Shown here one piece after another: positions 30,199 to 37,756 of a stretch of DNA of 37,756 bases (positions are counted from its first letter, which is position 1; each line of letters begins with the position of its first letter). The stretch is from Oscillospiraceae bacterium (lineage in GTDB: Bacteria; Bacillota; Clostridia; Oscillospirales; Oscillospiraceae): the NCBI GenBank assembly GCA_009777235.1, contig WRMH01000017.1:20795-58550 (forward strand). Direction: 5' to 3'. The translations under genes were made by a program, and so were the position numbers. The notes under the pieces are model-generated. The model saw only the letters and a list, made by a program, of their open reading frames with translations, was not told where the DNA came from and made no database searches.

Positions 30199-33006
30199 TT
30201 ACATATCATCAGATAGGGTGGCGATTACATCTTCGTCGTCGTCCTCGTCCGATCTTGCTTTGTCTCCCGGCGCGACGCCGCTTACATATTGCATCTGACG
30301 CCATTGATCGCGGGTGACGAGTATCTCGCGGGGCTTTGAGCCTTCAAACGGTCCCACCACGCCAAGCTCTTCCATCTGATCAACAATACGGGCCGCCCGC
30401 GCATATCCGAGCTTGAGCCTGCGCTGGAGCAATGAAACAGAGCCTTGCCCGGTTTCGAGAAAAACATTGACGGCTTGCGGTAAAAACTCATCATAATCAT
30501 TGTCCTGCCCCATTTCGCCGCCGGATTTGTCGCCGGAGGCTTTATCCGAAACGGCCTTGTCTATGCCGTGTATGGCCTCTTCGGAATATTGCGGCTCATT
30601 GCCTCCTTTAATATAATCCACTACTTTTTCGCGTTCCTTGTCGGTGACCCAAGTGCCTTGCAAACGCATGGGTTTTGCGGCTCCGGTCGGGGCATAGAGC
30701 ATATCGCCGTTGCCGACAAGTTTGTCCGCGTTTTGACCGGGGTCGAGTATGATTTGCGACTCAAGCGCGCTTGCCACCTTAAAGGCTATGCGCGACGGGA
30801 TATTTGCTTTCATCAGTCCGGTAATTACGTTTGCGCGGGGGCTTTGCGTGGCTATGACAAGATGTATTCCGGCGGCGCGTCCCATTTGGGCGATACGGCA
30901 AACAGACTCCTCAACGTCCTTTGCCGCCATCATCATTAGGTCGGCAAGCTCGTCAATTATGATGATTATTTGCGGCAAATGCTCGGTTTCGCTGCCGGGC
31001 TCACGCGCAAGAGCGTTGTAGCCTCCAATATCTCTGGCGCTTGTTTCGGAAAACAGCGAATATCTCTTCATCATTTGAACCGTAGCCCATTGCAAGGCTC
31101 CCGCCGCTTTTTTGACGTCCGTGACGAGAGGAACAAGCAGATGGGGTATGCCGTCATATACTTTAAATTCCACCATCTTGGGGTCAATCATTATAAACCG
31201 CGCGTCTTCGGGCGTCGCTTTGTATAAAATGCTTAAAATTATCGAGTTGAGGCAGACAGATTTGCCGGAGCCGGTCGTACCCGCAATGAGCATATGGGGG
31301 AGCTTTGAGATTTCGCCGATTATCGGCTCTCCCGATATGTCCATGCCGATAGCAAAGCTAAGCGCAGACGCCGAGTTTTCAAATTCCTTTGTTTCCAAGA
31401 CGTCTCGCAGATGAACCTTGCTGACGACTTTGTTTGGCACTTCGATACCGATCGTTGATACTTTGTTTGGGATAGCGGCTATGCGGACGCCCAGCGTTCC
31501 GAGCGCAAGGGCTATGTCGTCAGAGAGTCCTGTGAGCCGGCTGAGTTTGATTCCGGCTTCGAGCTTGGCTTCATATCGCGTGACAGACGGCCCGCGTGTC
31601 GCGTTTATTATGTCCAGCTCAATGCCAAAACTTTGAAAAGCCGCCTCTAAGCGTTCGGTATTGAGCTTTACTTCGCTGTCTCCGGCGCGGGAGCTCGGGT
31701 CGCCGCGAGAGAGCAAGTTTAGCGGCGGAAACGCGTATATTGTGACATCCGGTGTGTCCGCCCCTTCGGGCATTGGCACAACCGGCAAGGCTCGTTTTTT
31801 TGTTTTTTCACCTTTATTTTCCCGGACGCTTTCGATATTTTCAGCGGCAAGAGGTGCGGCTTCCGGCTCTTTTGTGTCCTCGCCAAGCCCCACGGGCGCA
31901 GTGTTTATGAAGTTTTCTTCGATTATCGGGGGTATGATAACCGACGGCCTGTTTTTGTCTTTGCTAAACCAAGATGAGGGAATGTCAAGCGGCATATCAT
32001 CTTGCCGGGATTTGCCGTCGCGGACGCCTTGCTCGTCTGATTCATTTTCATTTGGAGATAAGTCGCTCTCGCGCAATGCGGATTCCCAAGGCGGCGTTTG
32101 TCTTATAATTTCATCGGGAGTTTTCACGCCCGGCGTCTGATCATATAGGGCATCCATAGGCTCACCCGGAAAATAATCTTTTTTTGATCTCTTTTTTTCA
32201 TCAAGAGGAATGTCTATTTTCTTCTTTTTCCACAGCGGTATGAGCGGATATCTGTATGCCCGCCTGCGCTCTTCCATTTGTTCATAATCCGCGTATTCGG
32301 CTTCGTCGCTGTGTGTATCGCTTTCAAATTCCGGCCGGTATTCGCGCTTTTCTCGGCTCGAAAACGCCGCAAGAATCCCGGAAAGCGTGGCATTGAATGC
32401 GATCATGACCAATATTGTTCCAATAATGAGCAAAGTGATTGCTGCCCCGACATTGCCAAAGAGCGTAGTAAAAATCTCGGACAGGCTGCCGCTGATGAGG
32501 CCGCCCGAATTAAGCTCGGCTCCGTCATTCCACAGATTGCCGAGCATTGCAAGCGACAGTTCATACTTGTCGTTTGGCGTCACAAATAAATGCACCAACG
32601 CGCCCAGTAAAACCGTGAGCGAAAGGGCGGATATTGCGCGAAGCAAAACAGGGTAGCCCTTGTGAAACGCCAAAATAACGGAGCACATAATAAGCGCCGG
32701 AGGCAAAACAAAATAGCCGTGCCCGATAAGCCTCTTTACAAAGCCCGAAAAGAAGCTGATAAACACCGCTTTGTCGTCAAAGTACCCGATGAACGCAAAA
32801 ATACCGAGTATAAAGCAAATTCCTGCGGCAATCTCACGCCTGACGGGTGGCTTTGCGCCGCCGTAAGCAGCCGAAGCGCCGCCGGATGGCCGCCCGGCTT
32901 GCGGCGTTTTGCCTGAAGCTCCGCCCGTGCCGCTTTGACCCGCGCTCGTGCCGCCGCGCCCGCGTGATGATGAGGAGCTTTTTCCTTTTGTACGTGTCTG
33001 CGCCAC
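30199..33006 (-). CDS. FtsK/SpoIIIE-family DNA translocase
   Basis: This 935-residue membrane-anchored motor pumps chromosomal DNA through the division or sporulation septum. A basic, Ser/Gly-rich N-terminus (1-50) is followed by about four membrane helices (to about 215), a long charged linker and the alpha/beta RecA-like motor. The motor has Walker A AGTTGSGKSVCLN (around residue 575), the RFIMIDPKMVEF strand and the IIIIDELADLMMMAAKDVE Walker B region. The C-terminal gamma winged helix (RLKLGYARAARIVDQMEELG) recognises KOPS/SRS DNA. An unusual acidic tail DEDDDEDVIATLSDDM ends the protein. The GTG at 33006 has a perfect GAGGTGAT ribosome site. FtsK and SpoIIIE cannot be told apart from this sequence. 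Confidence 0.93.
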   Translation of the reverse strand: MAQTRTKGKSSSSSRGRGGTSAGQSGTGGASGKTPQAGRPSGGASAAYGGAKPPVRREIAAGICFILGIFAFIGYFDDKAVFISFFSGFVKRLIGHGYFVLPPALIMCSVILAFHKGYPVLLRAISALSLTVLLGALVHLFVTPNDKYELSLAMLGNLWNDGAELNSGGLISGSLSEIFTTLFGNVGAAITLLIIGTILVMIAFNATLSGILAAFSSREKREYRPEFESDTHSDEAEYADYEQMEERRRAYRYPLIPLWKKKKIDIPLDEKKRSKKDYFPGEPMDALYDQTPGVKTPDEIIRQTPPWESALRESDLSPNENESDEQGVRDGKSRQDDMPLDIPSSWFSKDKNRPSVIIPPIIEENFINTAPVGLGEDTKEPEAAPLAAENIESVRENKGEKTKKRALPVVPMPEGADTPDVTIYAFPPLNLLSRGDPSSRAGDSEVKLNTERLEAAFQSFGIELDIINATRGPSVTRYEAKLEAGIKLSRLTGLSDDIALALGTLGVRIAAIPNKVSTIGIEVPNKVVSKVHLRDVLETKEFENSASALSFAIGMDISGEPIIGEISKLPHMLIAGTTGSGKSVCLNSIILSILYKATPEDARFIMIDPKMVEFKVYDGIPHLLVPLVTDVKKAAGALQWATVQMMKRYSLFSETSARDIGGYNALAREPGSETEHLPQIIIIIDELADLMMMAAKDVEESVCRIAQMGRAAGIHLVIATQSPRANVITGLMKANIPSRIAFKVASALESQIILDPGQNADKLVGNGDMLYAPTGAAKPMRLQGTWVTDKEREKVVDYIKGGNEPQYSEEAIHGIDKAVSDKASGDKSGGEMGQDNDYDEFLPQAVNVFLETGQGSVSLLQRRLKLGYARAARIVDQMEELGVVGPFEGSKPREILVTRDQWRQMQYVSGVAPGDKARSDEDDDEDVIATLSDDM

Positions 33007-33071
33007 TAAATCACCTCAAAATAAAAGTACCGGGTATTCATTTGCGACCCTTGCGCGAGAAAACTGTCATA

Positions 33072-33932
33072 CTATATGCGAAACAGCGACCATGTGATAA
33101 CAATCAAACCCAGTGCCCATAAGTAATAAGAGAAATATCCAAAGTTGCCTTTTGACATGATTCTGCGAAGCGTTTGAATCATCACATATCCAAGACCCGC
33201 CGCCACAACAAATCCCGCCAAGTATGTGGGAAGCTGCATTAGGTCAAAGCCCGCCGCAACTGCCTTAAAGAACGAGACGAGTGTCGCGCCGAGCACCGCG
33301 GGTATCGAGAGCAGCAGGGAAAATCTCACGGCAAAAGCTCCCGTCAAGCCGCGTGATAAGCCCACAACTATAGTAGTGCCGGAACGCGACAGGCCGGGCA
33401 GTGTGGCTACGGCCTGCGCCAATCCAATGATAAGGGCGTCAACCGCAGTCATGGTCTTGTCTGTCTTATTGCCTTGCTTAATATATTTGCTCGATACAAA
33501 GAGCAATCCCCCGGTGATGAGAAAAGCAAAGCCAATAAAGAATGTGTTGGCAAACAGCAGGGAAATAGAATTATAGAATATCATGGAGAGCGCCATTGGT
33601 AATGTGCCGATAAGCACAAACAAAAGCGCGCGTCCCGGCGGTTTGAGCACTACAGGCTCATCATCGTTTGAATCTGACTTCATGCGAAGATATGAAATGC
33701 CGTCGCGGAGCATCTCCCTAATATCTTTCCAATACACTACCACAATTGATATAAGCGTGCCAAGATGCAAGACCACGTCAAAGAGCAAATGCTGTTCTTC
33801 ATAATAGTTTAGATTGAAGAGGTTTTGGAACACCGCAAGATGACCAGAGCTTGATATTGGTAGAAATTCCGCGACGCCCTGCACGATACCCAAGAAAATC
33901 GCCATAAATACAGGCATTATATGTACTGCCAT
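33072..33932 (-). CDS. uppP: undecaprenyl-diphosphate phosphatase (BacA family)
   Basis: This 286-residue polytopic membrane enzyme removes a phosphate from undecaprenyl diphosphate to recycle the lipid carrier for peptidoglycan; the family gives bacitracin resistance. It has the conserved GVAEFLPISSSGHL motif (Glu22, Ser27-Ser29, His31) and the second active-site motif LPGLSRSGTTIVVGLSRGL. About eight hydrophobic helices are visible. The ATG at 33932 is used, with GGAG 12 bases upstream; a TTG at 33941 is an alternative. It follows the methionyl-tRNA synthetase by 21 bp, so the genes are probably co-transcribed. Confidence 0.93.
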   Translation of the reverse strand: MAVHIMPVFMAIFLGIVQGVAEFLPISSSGHLAVFQNLFNLNYYEEQHLLFDVVLHLGTLISIVVVYWKDIREMLRDGISYLRMKSDSNDDEPVVLKPPGRALLFVLIGTLPMALSMIFYNSISLLFANTFFIGFAFLITGGLLFVSSKYIKQGNKTDKTMTAVDALIIGLAQAVATLPGLSRSGTTIVVGLSRGLTGAFAVRFSLLLSIPAVLGATLVSFFKAVAAGFDLMQLPTYLAGFVVAAGLGYVMIQTLRRIMSKGNFGYFSYYLWALGLIVITWSLFRI

Positions 33933-33953
33933 ATTGCTCAATATCTCCTTTCT

Positions 33954-35528
33954 TTATTTCCCGGCAAGCCCCGCAAGCTCGGCAAGCTCTTTTTGCAAAT
34001 CGAGCCTCGGGAAAATCACATCGCCTTTACTGACCGTAAGATTGCTTGGCAATCCGCCAAAGCCTTGTATGCTGTCATATTTCGTCAAGTCGCCGCTCGC
34101 GCCGATTTGCGTTAAAATTATGGAACACGAATGGGGCATGAACGGCGTAAGATATATGGCGCAGATACGAATCGTCTCAAGCAAATTGTATAAAACAGCC
34201 GCCAGACGCGCATTATTGGAATCGTCTTTTGCCAGCACCCACGGCGTTGTTTCGTCAATGTATTTGTTTGCCCGTGACGTCACCTTAAAAACGGCAATCA
34301 GCGCGTCTTGATAAGCATACTTGTCCATATTGGCCTCAAACACATCTCCAAGCCCCGCGGCCATAGATATTAGTTCATCGTCCGCAGCTTTGGCCTCTTG
34401 CTCTGCGGGCAGCGTGCCGTCAAAATACTTATCGGCCATTGCGACAGTGCGGGAAACAAGATTTCCCAGATCGTTTGCGAGATCGGCGTTGATACGGTTT
34501 ATGAGCAGCTCGTTTGTGAAGTTGCCGTCTGTGCCGAATGTATATTCACGCAGCAGAAAATAGCGCAGCGCGTCAACGCCATAACGTTCGGCAAGTATGA
34601 TCGGGTCTTGGACATTGCCTTTGGACTTGCTCATTTTGTCGCCGTCCAAGAGAAGCCATCCGTGTCCGAAAACCTTTTTTGGCAAAGGCAAATCAAGCGC
34701 CAAAAGCATTGCCTGCCATAATATCGAATGAAGCCGCACAATTTCTTTGCCCACAAAATGAACATCACAGGGCCAATATTTATCAAAATCGTCATATTTT
34801 TCGTTTTGGTATCCGAGCGCGGTAATATAATTGCTGAGAGCATCGATCCATACATAGATTACGTGCTCCGGGTCAAAATCTACCGGTATGCCCCATTTAA
34901 AAGACGTGCGCGTCACGCATATGTCTTCAAGGCCGGGTTTTAGAAAGTTGTTCATCATTTCATTGACACGCGACGCTGGCTCGAGATAGCCGCCTATAAG
35001 CTCGGTGATTTGATCGGCATATTTTGATTGGCGGAAAAAGTAGGCTTCCTCTTCGGCATATTCAACGCCGCGCCCGCAGTCCGGGCAGTTGCCGTCCGAG
35101 AGCTGGCTTTGCGTCCAGAAAGATTCGCAGGGCACGCAGTAAAGCCCTTTGTATGTGCCTTTATAGATGTCGCCCTTGTCGTAGAGGGCGCGGAATATCT
35201 TTTGAATTGACGTTACGTGATAGTCGTCCGTAGTGCGGATAAACCTGTCGTATGAGATATTCATCAGCTTCCACAGGCTCATTATTCCACCGTCTTTATA
35301 CAAAAGGTTGTCTACAAATTCTTTTGGCGAGACTCCCGCCGAAATCGCGCTCTTTTCTACGCTAAGCCCGTGTTCGTCCGTGCCGGTAAGAAACATTACA
35401 TCATAGCCCTGCATACGCTTATATCTCGCCATAACGTCAACTGCTACCGAGCAATATGTGTGCCCGATATGCAGGTCGCCGGACGAGTAATAGATCGGCG
35501 TGGTGATGTAAAATGTTCCCTTAGACAT
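33954..35528 (-). CDS. metG: methionine--tRNA ligase
   Basis: This 524-residue class I synthetase charges tRNA-Met. It has the ATP-site HIGH motif at residues 20-23, KMSKS near residue 297, and one zinc knuckle with Cys131, Cys134, Cys148 and Cys151. The anticodon-binding helical domain follows with RANKYIDETTPWVLAKD. The C-terminal EMAP-II/Trbp111-like tRNA-binding domain found in about 640-residue homologues is absent, and the protein ends soon after the anticodon domain. GGGAGG lies 5-6 bases before the ATG at 35528. A longer frame would include the promoter. Its promoter is at 35556-35584 and it heads the run with uppP. Confidence 0.94.
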   Translation of the reverse strand: MSKGTFYITTPIYYSSGDLHIGHTYCSVAVDVMARYKRMQGYDVMFLTGTDEHGLSVEKSAISAGVSPKEFVDNLLYKDGGIMSLWKLMNISYDRFIRTTDDYHVTSIQKIFRALYDKGDIYKGTYKGLYCVPCESFWTQSQLSDGNCPDCGRGVEYAEEEAYFFRQSKYADQITELIGGYLEPASRVNEMMNNFLKPGLEDICVTRTSFKWGIPVDFDPEHVIYVWIDALSNYITALGYQNEKYDDFDKYWPCDVHFVGKEIVRLHSILWQAMLLALDLPLPKKVFGHGWLLLDGDKMSKSKGNVQDPIILAERYGVDALRYFLLREYTFGTDGNFTNELLINRINADLANDLGNLVSRTVAMADKYFDGTLPAEQEAKAADDELISMAAGLGDVFEANMDKYAYQDALIAVFKVTSRANKYIDETTPWVLAKDDSNNARLAAVLYNLLETIRICAIYLTPFMPHSCSIILTQIGASGDLTKYDSIQGFGGLPSNLTVSKGDVIFPRLDLQKELAELAGLAGK

Positions 35529-35555
35529 GATAACCTCCCTGTGAGTGTTTTGGTC

Positions 35556-35584
35556 ATTATAGCATATGAGGGCGGTTTCTACAA
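35556..35584 (-). promoter_or_regulatory. promoter of metG
   Basis: The minus strand has TTGTAG (35579-35584), a 17-bp spacer and a perfect TATAAT (35556-35561). The leader is about 20 bases, ending in GGGAGG. Confidence 0.75.
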
Positions 35585-35652
35585 TAATATATAATTTGTT
35601 AGTATCATTTCCGGCTTTGTGATACAATGTTTCATTTTAATATATCGCCTTC

Positions 35653-35712
35653 GCCGAAATGAATTCGGCTCGGCTCCCAAACGCTACGCGTTTGCATCCC
35701 GCGCAAGGCGCG
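35653..35712. repeat. cluster of three short hairpins between divergent genes
   Basis: GCCGAA/TTCGGC (35653-35669), CAAACGC/GCGTTTG (35678-35694) and CGCGC/GCGCG (35700-35712) follow one another. The cluster is REP-like and may act as a bidirectional insulator. No gene lies between 35529 and 35846. Confidence 0.45.
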
Positions 35713-35724
35713 TGATGTTTTTAT

Positions 35725-35761
35725 CAAAATCAGTCGAAGCTTGTACTCACCACTGATTTTG
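35725..35761. promoter_or_regulatory. inverted repeat around the -35 box of the GH9-like gene
   Basis: CAAAATCAGT (35725-35734) and ACTGATTTTG (35752-35761) are perfect 10-bp arms 17 bp apart. The -35 box lies between them and the right arm ends 2 bp before the -10. This is a plausible binding site for a regulator other than the local LacI protein. Confidence 0.55.
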
Positions 35762-35769
35762 GCTATAAT
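35741..35769 (+). promoter_or_regulatory. promoter of the GH9-like gene
   Basis: TTGTAC (35741-35746), a 17-bp spacer and a perfect TATAAT (35764-35769) give a start near 35776 and a leader of about 70 bases. Confidence 0.7.
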
Positions 35770-35846
35770 GTAACCTACCGCTTATAGAAGTGGGAGATTT
35801 ATGATTTTGTTAAAATTCAATTTATGTGAAAGCGAGCGGCGTATAA

Positions 35847-37756
35847 ATGAAAATATCAGCACAAAAACAAGGGTTTACATTATGCGAAGAAGCCGGATAC
35901 TTCCAAAACAAAGGCGTAGATGTGATGGCTTTTGACGACATATACCCCGAAGGTCATCAATCCGGCGTCAGTATTATTATGCATGGAGCGAGAATTGCGA
36001 CAAACGGGGATATCCGCTTTGATAAAATGCCGGGACAGTGGCATGCCGTCCCAAAGCAGGGCGAGCGCAAACTTGATAAAGAAAACAATACGATCACAAC
36101 GTCGCTGTCTTACCCCGACCCCGACAGAATGAGCGGCTTTAACCCTATCGTATATCCCGGCATTGACATAGATTATACGGTCACGGTAAAAGGCGCGGGC
36201 GATTCGGTTGTTGTTACGGTAGATTTATCAAAGCCCATTTTGGAAGAGCTTGCCGGGCAAATATGTTTTTTGCTGGAGCTTTTTCCCGGAGATTTGTTTG
36301 GCAAACCGTGGATAATGGACAATAAGCACGGCGTATTTCCCACACAGCCAAACGGCCCGTTGGCACCATTGACCGAAAAGGCGTATGAGTATATGTCCGC
36401 GCCCTATGCCGTCGGCAATCGCTTAACAATTCGCCCGGACGACCCGCTTGGCAGGCTGGTCATTGAGTCTGACGGCACGGAAATCTCGCTTCTTGATGCG
36501 CGTATGAAATTCCTAAACGGATGGTTTGTTGTGAGCAGCGACGTACCTGTCGGCAAAACGAAAGAAGCAATCCGCTGGGTAATCACGCCAAACGCGGCCG
36601 ACGGCTGGTTGTATACTCCTGTTGTTCAGGTTTCCCAAGTCGGGTATCACCCCGCGCAGCCAAAGGTTGCGGTCATCGAGCTTGACAAAAACGATATCGG
36701 GCGCGAAAAACCGATTTTATACGCCATAACGGCAGACGGCATAAAAGAGGTATACTCCGCCAAAACATCCGAGTGGGGGCGTTTTTTAAGGTACAACTAC
36801 ATAAAATTTGATTTTTCTGACATTAAAGATGAGGGGTTATATAAGATACGCTACAAAAACTCCGAGTCATCAATATTTCGCATTGCGCCCGACGTCTATG
36901 ACCGGGGCGTGTGGCAGCCTGTGCTTGAATACTTTTTGCCCGTGCAAATGTGTCATATGAGGGTCATGGAAAAATCCCGGCTATGGCACGGTCTCTGTCA
37001 CATGGACGATGCGCGTATGGCTCCGACGGATCACAACCATTTTGACGGTTATATACAGGGGGCTTCTACGCTCACAGGATATAAACCCGGCGATATTGTG
37101 CCGGGCCTTAATATCGGCGGCTGGCACGATGCCGGAGACGACGATTTGCGCGTAGAGTCTCAGGCGGGTGAATTTTTCATTTTGTCAAAGGCTTTTGAAG
37201 AGTTTGGCGTGGATTATGACGCGACAAGAATCTGTCAGGAGAGCCGCTTGGTAGAGATTCATGAGGCGGACGGTAAAAACGATATTTTGCAGCAAATAGA
37301 GCATGGCGTGTTGTCTGTGGCGGGCGCGTATAAAGCTCTCGGCAGGCTTTATCGCGGCATCATAGTAAACTCTATAGATCAGTATGTGATCGTGGGAGAT
37401 CCTGCGGGTCAAACGGATAACATACTCGGCACAGACGACGACCGCTGGGTGTTTACCGAAGATAATCCTCCGCGTGAGCTGACGACAGCGGCACAGCTTG
37501 CTTGCGCCGCCCGCGCGCTCAAAGGCTATAACGACGAGCTTTCCGCCGATGCGCTCACCGCCGCGCGTGAGCTGTTTGAAAATACGGACATAAGCCGCGA
37601 TTATCCAAAGCCGCAATGGATAAGGCACATCTGCGACGACCCGGCCAGAGCCGCAAAAGCGCACGCTGCCACCGAGCTGTACTTGACCACCAAAGATTCG
37701 ATATACAAGGACTATCTGCTCTCCGAAGTTGATTTTATAACCGGTTCTATCATATA
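35847..37756 (+). CDS. GH9-like glycoside hydrolase, 3' end beyond the window
   Basis: An open frame of 636 codons runs from the ATG at 35847 to the right edge with no stop; an in-frame TAA directly precedes the ATG. There is no signal peptide, so the enzyme appears cytoplasmic. Residues 1-255 form a domain that I cannot name. An Ig-like CelD_N domain starts at about 262 (VSQVGYHPAQPKVAVIEL). The GH9 (alpha/alpha)6 catalytic domain follows, with GGWHDAGDDDLRVESQ (Asp428, Asp431), the family's base motif DAGD. His replaces the usual Tyr before DAGD, and DDLRVESQ follows, which suggests a subgroup different from classical endoglucanases. The acid Glu near the C-terminus is outside the window. 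The ribosome site is weak. The substrate is probably a beta-glucan or a related short oligosaccharide. Confidence 0.8.
   Translation, partial: MKISAQKQGFTLCEEAGYFQNKGVDVMAFDDIYPEGHQSGVSIIMHGARIATNGDIRFDKMPGQWHAVPKQGERKLDKENNTITTSLSYPDPDRMSGFNPIVYPGIDIDYTVTVKGAGDSVVVTVDLSKPILEELAGQICFLLELFPGDLFGKPWIMDNKHGVFPTQPNGPLAPLTEKAYEYMSAPYAVGNRLTIRPDDPLGRLVIESDGTEISLLDARMKFLNGWFVVSSDVPVGKTKEAIRWVITPNAADGWLYTPVVQVSQVGYHPAQPKVAVIELDKNDIGREKPILYAITADGIKEVYSAKTSEWGRFLRYNYIKFDFSDIKDEGLYKIRYKNSESSIFRIAPDVYDRGVWQPVLEYFLPVQMCHMRVMEKSRLWHGLCHMDDARMAPTDHNHFDGYIQGASTLTGYKPGDIVPGLNIGGWHDAGDDDLRVESQAGEFFILSKAFEEFGVDYDATRICQESRLVEIHEADGKNDILQQIEHGVLSVAGAYKALGRLYRGIIVNSIDQYVIVGDPAGQTDNILGTDDDRWVFTEDNPPRELTTAAQLACAARALKGYNDELSADALTAARELFENTDISRDYPKPQWIRHICDDPARAAKAHAATELYLTTKDSIYKDYLLSEVDFITGSII

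Noticed and set aside
33045..33060. GACCCTTGCGC also found near the FtsK gene, as in the repeat flanking pgmB
   Set aside because: Only 11 bases are shared and the flanks differ; this is likely chance.
1..37756. CRISPR array, tRNA or rRNA genes
   Set aside because: No regularly spaced repeats and no cloverleaf or rRNA-like sequence was recognised by eye; a covariance scan could not be run.

Overview
The window looks like part of the chromosome of a member of the Bacillota, most probably an anaerobic, plant- or gut-associated Clostridia. This is inferred from strong AGGAGG-type ribosome sites, TTGACA/TATAAT promoters, a DUF624 (YesL-like) protein, a CUT1 sugar ABC importer with no ATPase of its own, dimeric-type glycyl-tRNA synthetase, split transketolase and an ECF S-component. 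Base composition is mixed and several stretches look recently acquired or decayed. No rRNA, tRNA or CRISPR array was recognised.

Positions 1-15656 form a carbohydrate-use locus. It holds a partial DUF624 protein, a beta-phosphoglucomutase (pgmB), a LacI-family repressor, a lipoprotein with a duplicated beta-rich domain, two GH65 inverting glycoside phosphorylases, two ABC permeases, a solute-binding lipoprotein, a discoidin-domain protein and a secreted beta-helix glycoside hydrolase (GH28/GH49-like). The inferred logic is extracellular cleavage by the beta-helix enzyme, import by the ABC system, phosphorolysis by the GH65 enzymes to beta-glucose 1-phosphate, and conversion to glucose 6-phosphate by PgmB. 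Four near-identical 14-bp palindromes (consensus GTTTAGCGTTAAAC) mark a local LacI regulon. Three of them lie 7-9 bp downstream of a good -10 element, at the predicted transcription start. A decayed AlbA_2-type gene lies inside this region.

Positions 15657-25400 are an accessory region. It contains hairpin-rich intergenic DNA, a GT8 glycosyltransferase, and two perfect 90-bp direct repeats about 2 kb apart. The repeats bracket a topoisomerase (TopB) remnant and a two-gene module: a winged-helix protein followed by an overlapping DNA-polymerase-beta-type nucleotidyltransferase. The module resembles AbiEi/AbiEii toxin-antitoxin or phage-defence pairs. Its promoter is embedded in a perfect 15-bp inverted repeat. 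This is the best candidate for an under-described system. After it come a small secreted metzincin-like protease, a lipoprotein, a 1186-residue surface protein ending in DUF4214, and a 100-bp MITE/REP-like palindrome.

Positions 25402-35528 are mostly housekeeping genes on the minus strand. They comprise a four-gene run (transketolase N, transketolase C, uridine-kinase-like P-loop kinase, ECF S-component), glycyl-tRNA synthetase with a hairpin leader, FtsK/SpoIIIE translocase, UppP and methionyl-tRNA synthetase. From 35847 to the right edge a GH9-like glycoside hydrolase runs off the window on the plus strand, behind a strong promoter whose -35 element sits between the arms of an inverted repeat.
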